A stretch of DNA of 64,000 nucleotides from Agelaius tricolor. Lineage: Eukaryota; Chordata; Aves; Passeriformes; Icteridae. The DNA lies in contig JALJCS010000020.1 of the NCBI GenBank assembly GCA_023055355.1, forward strand, positions 5,439,001 through 5,503,000. Direction: 5' to 3'. How positions within the stretch are numbered: position 1 is the stretch's first letter; each line of letters starts with the position of its first letter. A model generated the notes under the pieces. That model was not told where the DNA came from, ran no database searches, and saw only the letters and a list, made by a program, of their open reading frames with translations. Shown in pieces: positions 1-9,500 of the stretch. The position numbers and the translations under genes were made by a program.

Positions 1-3000
1 AGTACTAAGACAAGCTCTGGGGCAGTTGCTGAGAATATATTTAGGCTCACAAATATTATATACCATTAGGATATATAAAGTGTTTATTAAATATATGGTT
101 GAGTCCCTGGGTAAAAGAGTGCCTAAGAAAAGTCCATAAAGCTGGTCTTACACTGTGACACTCTCTCAGAGAGTTTTAACAAAAAGGCTTCAAGTTTAAT
201 TCTGATTTCCACTTTTTTTTTTTCCCCTTCACTGTTTACACATTCCAGTCTTTGTATTTTTCTTTTTTTCAGTCATTTGATTTAATCCTGTGATCCACGT
301 GACTCAAGAATGCTTCTCACCCTGCCTTCACCCTGCTGGGGGGTTCAGCACTACCCCCAAGGATGTGCCAATGAGGATTCTGTTGGCTGTCCTGCCAGAA
401 ACCACATTAGTTCCTGCTAAAAGAGCTTTATGTTTTATGTTCCAGGTGGCCAACCCAGCAGAGGAAATAATTTTGTTTAACAAAGGTGGAGAGGCTTTAC
501 CCTTCTGTAATCTCAGATACAGAGAAAGAAATGTGTGTTCAATGTTATCTACACATTAAAAAAGGGGGAATAGGGGAGGAAAGTAAAATGGAAGAGGGGG
601 GCATAGAGAAAAGATAATCTGAGAAAGAGCTTGCTTGCCAGATGTGTGTCTGAAAATACTTGGATGGTGGCCCAGGCCCCCAAGATCTTGACACCAGCTG
701 GAGTGTTCCCATACCTGTATCAATAGCTGATTAAATGAGAAGAGAACCTGTTTAGCAGCCTAAAACAAGGTTATTCAAAACCTGTAAACTAATTTTACTT
801 ATTCTTAAATTTTGTCATTACACATTTGGATTCAGGAGTGCATTTTTTAAAGTTTTAGTGCTCTTAGTCTCAGGGAATATGCAGAATCTGTATCCTCTGG
901 CTACTGCAAGGAACTGCCACCCTGCCTGCATGCTGTCCAAAGTGACATTGGCTTTCCCTTCTCTTAACACTGCCACAAGCAAGCCCTTCAGAAAGGTGAT
1001 TTTCACTCAGCTCTCATCCTTTCTCCATTAATACTTAATAAATTATTTGGATTCTGCTTCATTGGCTTCTGTGATTGTTCCCAGGTTACCACCAGAAAAG
1101 CATGGAAAAGACACAGTGAGTTCAACTCCAAACCATGGCTTTCCCAACATACGTGTACCTTGCATTCCAGTTCCTTGTCCTCCTGTCCTCGTGTCCTCAT
1201 GTTCCACCCACACGTTACTGGTACTTCCAACCACCCAGAACTTCCAGGAAGAGTGAGGTAGGTCTGCCTGAGTTCCATCTTAGATCTTGGTTGTGGGCCA
1301 AAGGCATGGGCTGGAGAGTCTGACTTGGTCTCTTTATGGTCCAGTCCTCTGACCTAGCTGATTTGTGGTGAGGGAGAGATCCCATCACACCTGTACCTGA
1401 AGTGACTCCTGTTACACCTCTTCTAATACCTTCAGGCCTTCTTGCTGGAGTTCTGTCTGTATTTTCCCCATAGCAATGTCCCAAGCACTGCAGGCAGCAT
1501 CAGTTGGCTCAGACAGCCCATATTTTGTGACAGAGATGTCTCACACACCCCTCTTTAGGGTTATCTGCCTCCCCATGCAATACAGTTGGTTTTCCCATCA
1601 CCACAGTCAATGAAATCTTGCTTCTGATTCACAAAACAAGTCTCAGTTAACTCAGGCAACACTATCAGTGTTTCTGGAACAAAAATATTCTGCAAGTTGA
1701 GTAGAAATTAGGCCTTTTATAAGGCTTTTCTTCAGGAAAAGAGGGTCCCCCTTCAGTGCTACAGGAGTTCCCAGCAGCCAGAGGCACTGAGGTTCACCTT
1801 GGAGCTTCTTTGGAAAGTTCAGTTCCATTGCCCACAGCAATAAATTTCAATGCAGTACCTCATAAAAACGGGGAGATGAGGAGCACACTGCCCAAAAGCC
1901 AGGTGTAGATGCATGTATAGCAACTGATTAACTTAATTTTTAGAAAATATTAATTCCATTGTGGCCTTCTTCTGTAGTGACCTCTTTGCATCACAGATTG
2001 TTTGGCAACAAGATCATTTCATGTTTCACAGCTTCTAACATTTTGTGTGTGTGATTCCTTTTGCTATTGTTACAGAATACAAGATGGCAGATTTTTCTTA
2101 AAACAATCTAATGATATATTGTCATTTTGAGTGATAAGTCAATTTGAGATCAAGCAATCTATAAAAGGCTCACAGTGTTCCTTGCATCTCCATAATGGTT
2201 TTTTCCCCCTGAATTTCACTTGCATTGTAATTCCAATTTGCTTCATTTTTAGACTCCTCTGAAACTCAAGAATTCACTGGTCTCAGGTAAGTCCAGAAAT
2301 TAACAAATGTATATAATTTTGTAGCAGTAGCATTTTTTTGCCAATTTACTAATTTTTCCAGAAAACTGACATGCTTATTAAACAGCAGAAGCCCCACTGT
2401 AGAGAACAGCTTCCTAATCCCCCTCACACTGCCAAGGATTGCTGATAAAGAGAAAATCAATCTGCTTACAAGGACATGGCAGTATTTTGAGATAAAGATC
2501 TCTTGATTTGATTCTTTCTGTGAGTCAGAGAAGGAAATTTCTCTTGCACATTCAGAGCTTGGAGCAAACCACTGGGAATGGTTTGGGAATTTAAAAGAAG
2601 ACAAGATATCCACAGCACAGAAAGGCTGGCAACCCTGTGCCCAGTTCTGGAAGAATGAAAAGTTACTGGAAAACTCTGCAAACATTAGTCATGTAAACAG
2701 ATCTTTATACATAGCCACTGGATGCCCTTGGGAAGGTTTATGCCATCTGCCAGTCCCTGAGAGAATCAAACAGCATTGCTCACTTAGCCAGGAAAATGGG
2801 CTCAGGTCAGGTGATCGGTTTGGTGGGCAGCCCTGATCCCTGCAGGAATCCCACAGGTCAAGAGGAGGTTGTAGTTGTTATTTTGCTTTGTAGTTCTGGC
2901 CTCTGCTTCCAAGCAGCCTGGCCCATCCCCTTCCCACACCATTCCCCTACTGCTCTATTGATTCTGCTTCCATTGCATGGATTCCCCTTTCCCTTTAAAG

Positions 3001-3944
3001 GTCCAGCTGTTGGCACCCCTGGTGCTTTGCTGTGGTTTGATTGTAGTACCTATTCCCATGTGTAGTCCTACTTCATCTCTTTGGCTTTTCTCTTTCTAGC
3101 TTGGTCCCAAGCACAGTGTTCCCCTGCAGGGTTCTCTCCTCCTGCTGGCAGGAAAATGTGAACCAGAGAGCTGAGCAGAGCATGCAGGACTTTGAGGTTC
3201 TGGGAGATGCCACAGGAGCTGTTGTGCTCACCTGTGTACACTGATGCACAATGACACATTAGAGGTGATAGTCACAAGCAAAAGAAAAAAAAGGCAAAGG
3301 TCCTACACTGACTTGAGATGATGCAGCAGGTGCATTTTTTGGGGTGGTTCTGCAGAATGTGCTTGGGCAGTACAGGAGAGACTGAACTTGCTGCTGTGCT
3401 GTCCCAGGGAGCCAACAATGCTGTTCTGGGTTTTGTGCCAGTGTCTCACATGTTGAGCAAGCTCTCTGAGGAAAACACTTAACTTGAAATATCACATACC
3501 TAAAAGCTCCTGTTCCAGTAAGTCTTTTTGTTTGCACATCCTGGTTCAGAACTGGAACCTCTTCTTGGAAAATACCCAGGGAGGTAAACAACCATGCTTA
3601 GGAAAACTTGATGGCTGCTTCCTGTTGGCAAAAGCCAGCTCTTCTTTGGAGTACTGCCAGCATTTAAAAGGGAAAACCTTTCTTATTTCTTAGAACTTCC
3701 CTAGGCTTTGAAATTATTTTAGAAGTCCAGAGCTCCTGAAAGTCCTGGAAACTTTCTTGTTTTGTAATTTTGAATTTATTTCCTTATATTCTTCCATCTG
3801 GGTGCCCTTTTGTATGCAGAACTCTGTCTCCAGCTGTCATGTGACCCTGTATGAGAAGAGGAAATTATCAGGAAATGTCAAGTTATGAATCAGTTCTGTT
3901 TCACCATAGGTTCAGGACCCAAAATGTGGGGGATATTGTCAGAA

Positions 3945-4075
3945 TTATCCATCTCCTGCCTCCTACATTTTTGATTTGCTGACTCCCCAGAGGGCACAGG
4001 GTAGCAGCTGGTGTTCAGAGAGGGACAAGTCTATTATGGTTTGTCTTTGGTATCCTCACTGATTTGCTCTGTTAG
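3945..4075 (+). repeat. Dispersed direct repeat, copy A (long form)
   Basis: This segment shares a nearly identical 47-base block (from 3947, through the bases ending CCCCAGAG) with copy B about 1 kb downstream. Shorter matching blocks follow (TAGCAGCTGGTGT and TATCCTCACTGATTTGC). Copy A carries two extra stretches, one of about 8 bases and one of about 30, that are missing from copy B. Flanks are unrelated. Confidence 0.8.
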
Positions 4076-4941
4076 CACTGACTTTAATGATAACTCTTAT
4101 GTAAACAGGCAGGGACAGCTAAAGCCCTTAATCTACTAATTAAATAGATCCTGTACTAGTACTTGAATGTGGAACATGAGTCTTTTAAGGTGATTAATTA
4201 AAAGTGCCAGTCGGATCTTTTAACTTAGGTGAGTCTTTAATAAATTAGATGACCTAAGATGAAATAGAGTAAATAGCTTTTTAGTTCACTGTCACATGAA
4301 TCAATCCATTGTAAATGTAGGAATTCCTTCATTTTAGCCAGTAACATTTGAAGAGTGTTTTCTGCTTTTGGTTCTCAGAAGCAGTGAAATCTATTTTTTG
4401 GCTTTAGCATAGAGTTCTTCATATTGCAATTAGTATTAGCAGCTGATACATCGTACACTTTAACCACGGGCTGCAAATTTATTATGTGATGTTTATATAT
4501 TGTTCATTTTATATTTATTTTTTCCCTTCAGTAGACAGCTACATGTACAGAAAGGTGAAGAGTTCCCCAGTCATCACAGATTTGAAAGACTACACATTGT
4601 TTAAAACATTGGAAACCTTAACTATTCAAACATTAACTACAAACTTTGTTCATGAAAAATTGTTATAATCAGAGTTGCTGTGGCTAGTCAGTTGGTTAAT
4701 TTGCATTGCTTCAATGCTGATTTACTTGGATGAATTGTGTTTCCAAACCTTAAACAGCAAGATGCAAAGCCACTTTGCAAGAAATTTTTTTCTTAGTACA
4801 AATATTCACACATTCTTAGTACAAATATCCATTGACAAAAACTTTTCTTTTTATTCTTTAATTAAGCTGACAAGCTACACTGGTTTGTTACTTTAATTTA
4901 GAATAATCGCTGATAATGACAAAACCATCACTTCCATAAAT

Positions 4942-5033
4942 CATCCATCTCCTGCCTCCTACATTTTTGATTTGCTGACTCCCCAGAGGTAGCAGCTGGT
5001 GTCTCTGATATCCTCACTGATTTGCCCTGTTAG
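4942..5033 (+). repeat. Dispersed direct repeat, copy B (short form)
   Basis: The partner of copy A, in the same orientation and order, is shortened by two internal gaps. The near-perfect match over the first block suggests a fairly recent local duplication. It ends about 115 bp before the small CpG island. No similarity to a known mobile element was recognised. Confidence 0.8.
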
Positions 5034-5149
5034 TAAAGCATCTGTAGTGAAAATGTGGTCCATTACGATGGGCTTTCAGGTCCAAAGTTCAATGGTGAGG
5101 TTTGCCTGCAGATGCTAGATGAGGATGAAGAAGATTCGAGGCTGTGGGA

Positions 5150-5360
5150 GATATTTTAACCCTTGCGCTGCTGCCGCACCCTCCGGCCCCGCTCGGGCTC
5201 CGCAGACGCCCCGGGCACGTCCCGCGGCCCCGGCGGCTCTCGGGCGCCACCTGCTGGTGGCCGCGCCGCGCTGCACCCGCCCCTCGCGGCCCCTCCCCGC
5301 GGCCCCAGGAGCTGCGGCGGCTCCTTCAGAGCCGGAGCTCCGCAAGCGCCCGGGTGTGTC
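5150..5360. promoter_or_regulatory. Small isolated CpG island 3 kb upstream of ZNRF3
   Basis: About 210 bp of CpG-dense sequence is embedded in AT-rich DNA, separated from the promoter island by more than 2 kb. No exon or gene was recognised in it; the open frames here reflect base composition. It contains a strong CTCF core match, so an insulator, enhancer or minor promoter role is more likely than coding. Confidence 0.6.
5244..5257 (-). promoter_or_regulatory. CTCF-like core site
   Basis: On the minus strand this reads CCAGCAGGTGGCGC, which fits the CTCF core consensus CCASYAGRKGGC at every position and continues with GC. It is within the small CpG island at 5150-5360. If bound, the motif orientation (minus) would favour loops toward lower coordinates, because CTCF sites usually pair convergently. 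The prediction is from one motif only. Confidence 0.5.
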
Positions 5361-5862
5361 CGAGCAAAGCTCTAAGTCAGCCCGAAAACTCTCTGCTGTG
5401 CAATTCTGTCTCAGAGAAAAGGGGCAGGCGTGTACATGTCCCTGAATTTACTGGGAAAAGGACAGCACTTGTTCCTATTGCTTATTAAGAGGTACACCAA
5501 TATAATTTACTTAGGAAATAAGCTCTGCAGAGCAACGTATAGGGAATGTGGGCAATAGTCTGAGTTATCAGTTCCTGAAAACACCTGGACTGGTGAATGA
5601 GTTGACCAGGTTTTTATCCTTCCTATGGACAGCTGGTCTGCTCTGAGAAAACAGTTTTGGGCTTTTTCTATAATGTTCATCACATTCATTTTGTGATTGT
5701 GTATATATTGTTCATATATTGTGCATGTATTATGTAGCTAACTTTGTTTTCTCTCAAGAGCAGAGGGAAAAGGGTTCTATAATATCCATTTCTTTGTAAG
5801 GAAAATGAGATGTAGGAAGTTCAGTGTCAAAAGCATCCTCTAATGTTGATTGCCTGCTTTTG

Positions 5863-6152
5863 AGATAGAATTATAGAATTGTTTATGTTGGAAAAGATCT
5901 GTAAGACAATTGAGTCCAACCATTCCCCCAGCACTGCTAAGCCACTAAACCATGTCCCCATGTGCCACATCCATGCGTCTTTAAAATCCCCCAGGGGGAT
6001 GGTGACTCCACCTCTATCCATGGCCCCTGATCCAATGCTTGACAACTCTTTCCATGCACAAATGTTCCCTAATATCCAATCTAAGCCTCTCCCGATTAAA
6101 CCTGAGGTTTTTTCGTCTGGGTCTGTCACTTGTTACTTGAGAGAAGAGACTG
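5863..6152 (-). mobile_element. CR1 LINE 3' end, reversed and 5'-truncated
   Basis: Read on the minus strand, this ends in the CR1 3' signature, decayed copies of ATTCTATGAT, here seen as ATAGAATTATAGAATTG. The usual CR1 order follows in reverse: GTCCAACCATTCCCCCAGCACTG, the ACCATGTCCC block, the GGGATGGTGACTCCACC block, CCAATGCTTGACAAC, CTAATATCCAATCTAA and TGTCACTTGTTACTTG. It is only the terminal part of the element with no coding capacity. The chance open frames across it are not genes. Confidence 0.92.
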
Positions 6153-6926
6153 AATGCCTAGAGAATGCTTTCTCAGACCATTTGGCATTGCACATAATTT
6201 AGTTTTGCTCAAATCACAGCTCTCACTGTCCTCAGCTGTAGTTATAAATGCTTGAGACTTCTGTATTCAGACCCTGGGCCTCAGTTTGTCATTCAGGGGG
6301 AAAAAAAAGAAAACATATCTGAAGTATTATGGCATAACTGAATTGTGAACTCTATACTGCCAACTGGGCAGGATGCCAATTAGAAATATTCGATGCTTTA
6401 ATGATAGACAGTCCATTCTCTTCCTGTAACTTCCTGTTTGGATTTCTGCCCAAGTCGAGGGAACTTGGTGACCTGAGACCTAGTGCCTCATGTCACTCCT
6501 CAGTATTTGACTGTGAGGCTGCTCCAAGGCAATTTTGCTGTGTCTGTGGTCCAAGTGGAAGGGATCAGATCTTCAGCAACTCTTATTTTAGGCATAGGAT
6601 CTGTCCACTTGCTGTGCAGAGCCCCATTCACATCTTTTTCTATTGGTAATTTCCAGACAGTTTAAGCTGTTCCTATGTTGATTGTGATGTAGGAGACCAT
6701 ATGTTGGCTGAGCATCAGCCATTTGCCTCATGGGGGAAGGAAAATCAAGTAGAGGTAGTTTGCACTAAGGGATTAAAATGCTTCTCTTTAGTACACTAGA
6801 TGCCATGCATTTCTGAAATTGTACTGAAACATACCTGTAATCAAAAATTAGCACCTGTTGACCACATCTAAATTTGCATAGTGCCCCACAGTGATGTCCC
6901 TTGCTAAACATGCAGTAGTTTTGTGG

Positions 6927-6935
6927 CCTTTGATC
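6927..6935 (+). promoter_or_regulatory. TCF/LEF consensus site upstream of the promoter
   Basis: CCTTTGATC matches the TCF/LEF core SCTTTGATS exactly, 1.4 kb before the start codon. ZNRF3 is known to be induced by Wnt/beta-catenin, so such sites are of interest, but a 9-mer alone is weak evidence. Confidence 0.25.
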
Positions 6936-7783
6936 CCCTGTACTGTAGTCTTAAGTGGGTGCTTTGTGGTTTACTGTAGGAGCCTAGAGTTATGGTCCTT
7001 CTTGACCCTTTGCCACTGAAGAAATCCTCCGTGATGTGTTAGGCTAACATTGCTCACTGTGTCATGCTAAGGAAGACACCACCTTGTCTTCACCTGTAAC
7101 AAAGTACATTTAGGAAAAGAGCTGGCCATTTGTAGATTATGGTATTATTTCTTCTGCCATTGAATTAGGGCTGGGCTTTGTTTCCAAACATTGTGTTTCA
7201 TAGCCAACAAGGGATCTTGGATCAGTTTGTCTCAATCCTCCTTGTGACTGAGTTATATTTTTAGGCTGTGTAACACCACGTATTAATGAGTTCCATGACT
7301 TAGCTGTACATACTTTTAATAGAAAAACGTGTAATTGGCTGACATCCAGTTCTTGTTCGAGACAGCAACAAAAATCATTACCAACACATTTTCCCCTCAT
7401 CACATCATTGATGGAGGTTTTGCAGGCTTGCATTCACAGCCAAGCGAAAGAGCCCAGATAACCCAGCCTCGCTTAACTCAGATTCAGGAGCTGGGATCAG
7501 GGGGCTCCGATGAGCCTAGACACAAACGAGGAGCCCGCTGGGTGCCACCTGCGAATAGCTGGCACGGCCGGCGTGCAGCGCAGCGGTGTCTGCGGAGGAT
7601 GGGATGGGTGCCCGTGGTACCCGCGCTGCCAGGGCACTGCTCCGCCCGCCGGGGCGCGTCCACCCGGGCCGTGCCCCCGCGCCCGGGATCCGCGCCTAAC
7701 GCACCGGGCATGGCCGGCGGCCGCGGCAGCGCCGGGAAGCGGCCCGGCCGAGCCGCTACGGGCCCGCAGCCCGCTGGGCAGCG

Positions 7784-7849
7784 CGGCAGCCCCGGCACCG
7801 GCGGGCAGCGGCCCCGGCACCGGCGAGCAGCGGCCCCGGCACCGGCGAG
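7784..7849. repeat. 22-bp tandem repeat, 3 copies, in the promoter island
   Basis: There are three consecutive 22-bp units (7784-7805, 7806-7827, 7828-7849) with core CCCCGGCACCGGCG. The last two units are identical and the first differs at a few positions. Copy number may vary between individuals, and the array lies about 500 bp upstream of the start codon. Confidence 0.8.
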
Positions 7850-8143
7850 CAGCAGCCTCGGCGGACGCGGGCCCAGGCGGTTGCCACAGGTCCCGGGGCT
7901 GCCCTTCGCCTCCCGGCCCTGCAGGCCCGGCCGCGTGGAGAGGCGATCCCGGCAGGGCCGTCCCGAGTGCCGCTCGCTCTCAGACCCTCGCGGGGCCGGG
8001 CCGAGCCAGGCCGGACCGCCGGCAGCGACGGCAAGCGCTGGGCTCGGCCGGGCCCGGCGGGGCTGCGGGCGGTGTGTGCACGGCGGGAGGGACCGAGCGG
8101 GTCAGCGCGGCGCGGAGGGCGGGGATAACCCCGTGGTGGCCGT

Positions 8144-8149
8144 CACGTG
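8144..8149. promoter_or_regulatory. Palindromic E-box CACGTG in the promoter
   Basis: The exact hexamer CACGTG is found in GTCACGTGG, 202 bp upstream of the ZNRF3 start codon inside the CpG island. The site would suit USF1/2, MYC/MAX or MITF/TFE-type bHLH-zip proteins. It also sits just before the in-frame ATG at 8156, so transcription probably starts near or downstream of it. Binding is inferred only. Confidence 0.4.
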
Positions 8150-8256
8150 GAGCAGATGAAAGGGAAGCGGCTTGGCAGGGCGGAGAGGAGCCGGGGCGAG
8201 GGAAGGGGAGCGCGGCAGCGAGGAGCGGGGCGCAGCGCGGCGGGAGGGCCGCTGCC

Positions 8257-8268
8257 ATGGGACGCTGA
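8257..8268 (+). other. Upstream ORF 1 in the ZNRF3 leader (3 codons)
   Basis: ATG GGA CGC TGA lies in an almost ideal initiation context (GCCATGG) 94 bp before the main start. If the leader begins upstream of it, most scanning ribosomes would initiate here, make Met-Gly-Arg, stop, and need to reinitiate. It is too short to be a protein gene. It matters only as a possible brake on ZNRF3 translation, and depends on the unknown transcription start. Confidence 0.45.
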
Positions 8269-8312
8269 CCGGCCCGGGACCCCGGCCCCGGAGCTGGAGC
8301 CGCTCGGGAGAG

Positions 8313-8354
8313 ATGCGCGGCGGCGGGGCGCCGCTTCCTCCCGCCGCGCGATGA
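8313..8354 (+). other. Upstream ORF 2 overlapping the ZNRF3 start codon (ATGA)
   Basis: This 13-codon frame (MRGGGAPLPPAAR) starts at 8313 with G at -3 and stops at TGA 8352-8354. The stop shares bases with the main ATG at 8351-8353 in the arrangement ATGA. Ribosomes finishing this frame would terminate directly on the ZNRF3 start, which is suited to termination-reinitiation. Leaky scanning past it would also reach the main start. The peptide itself has no recognisable features. Confidence 0.45.
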
Positions 8355-8590
8355 GGGGCTGCGGGGCCGGCGCGGGGCTGCCCGTGCCGCCGCTGCCGCC
8401 GCCTCTGCTGCTGCTCGGGGTGCTGCTGGCCGCGGCGCCGGGCGCGGCGCTGGGCAAGGAGACGGCGTTCGTGGAGGTGGTGCTCTTCGAGTCCAGCCCC
8501 AGCGGCGACTACACCACCTACACCACGGGGCTGCAGGGCCGCTTCTCCCGCGCGGGGGCCACGCTGAGCGCCGAAGGCGAGATCGTGCAG
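8351..8590 (+). CDS. ZNRF3: ZNRF3 exon 1: signal peptide and start of ectodomain
   Basis: This exon codes residues 1-80. Residues 1-35 are a signal peptide: a Pro/Leu-rich lead, a PLLLLGVLLAAA core at 18-29, and a small-residue stretch (APGAALG) before the probable cleavage near residue 35/36. The mature chain then begins KETAFVEVVLFESSPSG, which I recognise as the first strand of the ZNRF3 protease-associated-like ectodomain, and runs to GEIVQ at 76-80. The start at 8351 was chosen because it gives a normal-length signal peptide directly before the conserved segment, with G at -3. The frame stays open upstream to an in-frame ATG at 8156, which would add 65 Arg/Gly-rich residues unlike a signal peptide, so it is disfavoured. 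The donor is CAG|gtgagc at 8591. The open frame past the donor is readthrough of CpG-island DNA, not coding. Confidence 0.95.
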
Positions 8591-8994
8591 GTGAGCGCGG
8601 CCGGGGGGCGCCGCCTGCCCCAAGATGGCTCCGCGGGCCCGGCACCTGCGGCACAAAGCGGGGCCGGGCCCGCCGCCCCACGTGCGCCGCGCGGCCCGGG
8701 ACGCGGTGACAGATGCGCGCCCGCGCACAAAGGCCCAGCGCCGGCCTCAGCTCGCGGGGCCGCCCCGCTTTGACAGCCGGGCGCGCGGCGCGGGCTCCGC
8801 TGGGCGGCGGGAGCGGGCGGAGCCGAGGCCGCCCCACACGCGCGACGGGATCCGCTCCGCTCCGCTCGCCCCTGCGCTGGGCGCTGGGCGCGGGGCCGGC
8901 GGGCGGGCGGAGGCGGGGCCGCGCCGGGCGGCCCCTGCCGGTCCCGGAGCTGCCGGCGGTGCGCGGCCGGAGCCGTGCGGGGCTGCTCCGCTCC

Positions 8995-9029
8995 GGGGGC
9001 GGCCGGGCCGGGCCGGGCCGCGGGGGGGG
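8995..9029 (+). repeat. GGGCC pentamer array / G-quadruplex motif in intron 1
   Basis: Five G-runs lie on the + strand: 8995-8999, 9005-9007, 9010-9012, 9015-9017 and 9022-9029. They are separated by loops of 2-5 bases, including three adjacent GGGCC units. This satisfies the usual G-quadruplex rule in both the non-template DNA strand and the nascent RNA, about 400 bp after the exon 1 donor. Confidence 0.6.
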
Positions 9030-9446
9030 CCCGGGCTGGAGCTGGCGCGGCAGTCATGGGGTGCTGAGCCCTCGGGCTGTGCCGGTCGTTGGCCGCTCCG
9101 CGCCCGGCGGCGCTCGGAGCTGGAGCCGGGGCTGCTGCGCTCGGGGTCCCTCGGAGCCCGGCTTCCACCGCGTCACGCTTCGTGCAGAGCTGTGCTTGGC
9201 TTGCTCACCAGAGAAATGGTTCTTGTCTTTGACTGAACGCACCTACCCTTTACTCTTATTGAAACTCTTGAAGTGCTTATCTAATTCCTTTGTAGTTGCT
9301 TGTAATTGCTGACTTTATTTTTTCCCCCCTTTGGCTAAGTAGAGAAAAATTACTTGAATTGTGTTTTTGTAAGTTTGACTGTTAAGCAAGTGCCAATAGC
9401 AATCTTTATTTCTCTTTAACAGCTGTGGGGTTGGTTTGTTTGCGTT

Positions 9447-9500
9447 CCATATATGTATGCATATGTAGACATACATACACACGTAAATATACATACAAAA
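9447..9500. repeat. Imperfect CATA/TATG-rich low-complexity tract
   Basis: Alternating purine-pyrimidine sequence with TATGTATGCATATG followed by CATACATACACACG, giving an imperfect inverted repeat. It is a degenerate microsatellite with possible small hairpin. Confidence 0.6.

Larger units (their letters stand above)
1..5110. other. Upstream noncoding DNA
   Basis: AT-rich, CpG-poor sequence with no recognisable exon, RNA gene or full mobile element. Open frames on both strands (for example 2266-2685 minus) match no family I know and lack coding composition. The only internal structure I can support is the duplicated segment at 3945-4075 and 4942-5033. Confidence 0.6.
5361..7482. other. Noncoding DNA between the upstream CpG island and the promoter island
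   Basis: AT-rich sequence containing a reversed CR1 3' end (5863-6152) and one TCF/LEF consensus (6927-6935). Otherwise I see no gene, repeat or RNA. Confidence 0.6.
7483..9190. promoter_or_regulatory. ZNRF3: ZNRF3 promoter CpG island
   Basis: Base composition changes abruptly from AT-rich to very GC- and CpG-rich near 7483 and back near 9190. The island covers the presumed start-site region, exon 1 and the first 600 bp of intron 1. No TATA box stands out. A perfect E-box, CACGTG, lies at 8144-8149, about 200 bp before the start codon, in the context GTCACGTGG that suits USF or MYC/MAX-type factors. Long GC-rich frames on both strands here are composition artefacts. The exact transcription start cannot be read from the sequence. 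Confidence 0.85.

Noticed and set aside
2266..2685. Minus-strand open frame of 139 codons
   Set aside because: No resemblance to any family I know, no coding-like composition, and no splice or CpG-island context; length is within chance for 64 kb.
5827..6202. Open frames of about 100 codons on both strands
   Set aside because: Both lie on the CR1 3' end, which is the noncoding terminal part of the element.
7335..9312. Many long overlapping open frames on both strands, 100-285 codons
   Set aside because: High GC content removes stop codons in all frames. Only the frame through 8351-8590 matches a known protein; the others are Arg/Ala/Pro/Gly-rich composition artefacts.
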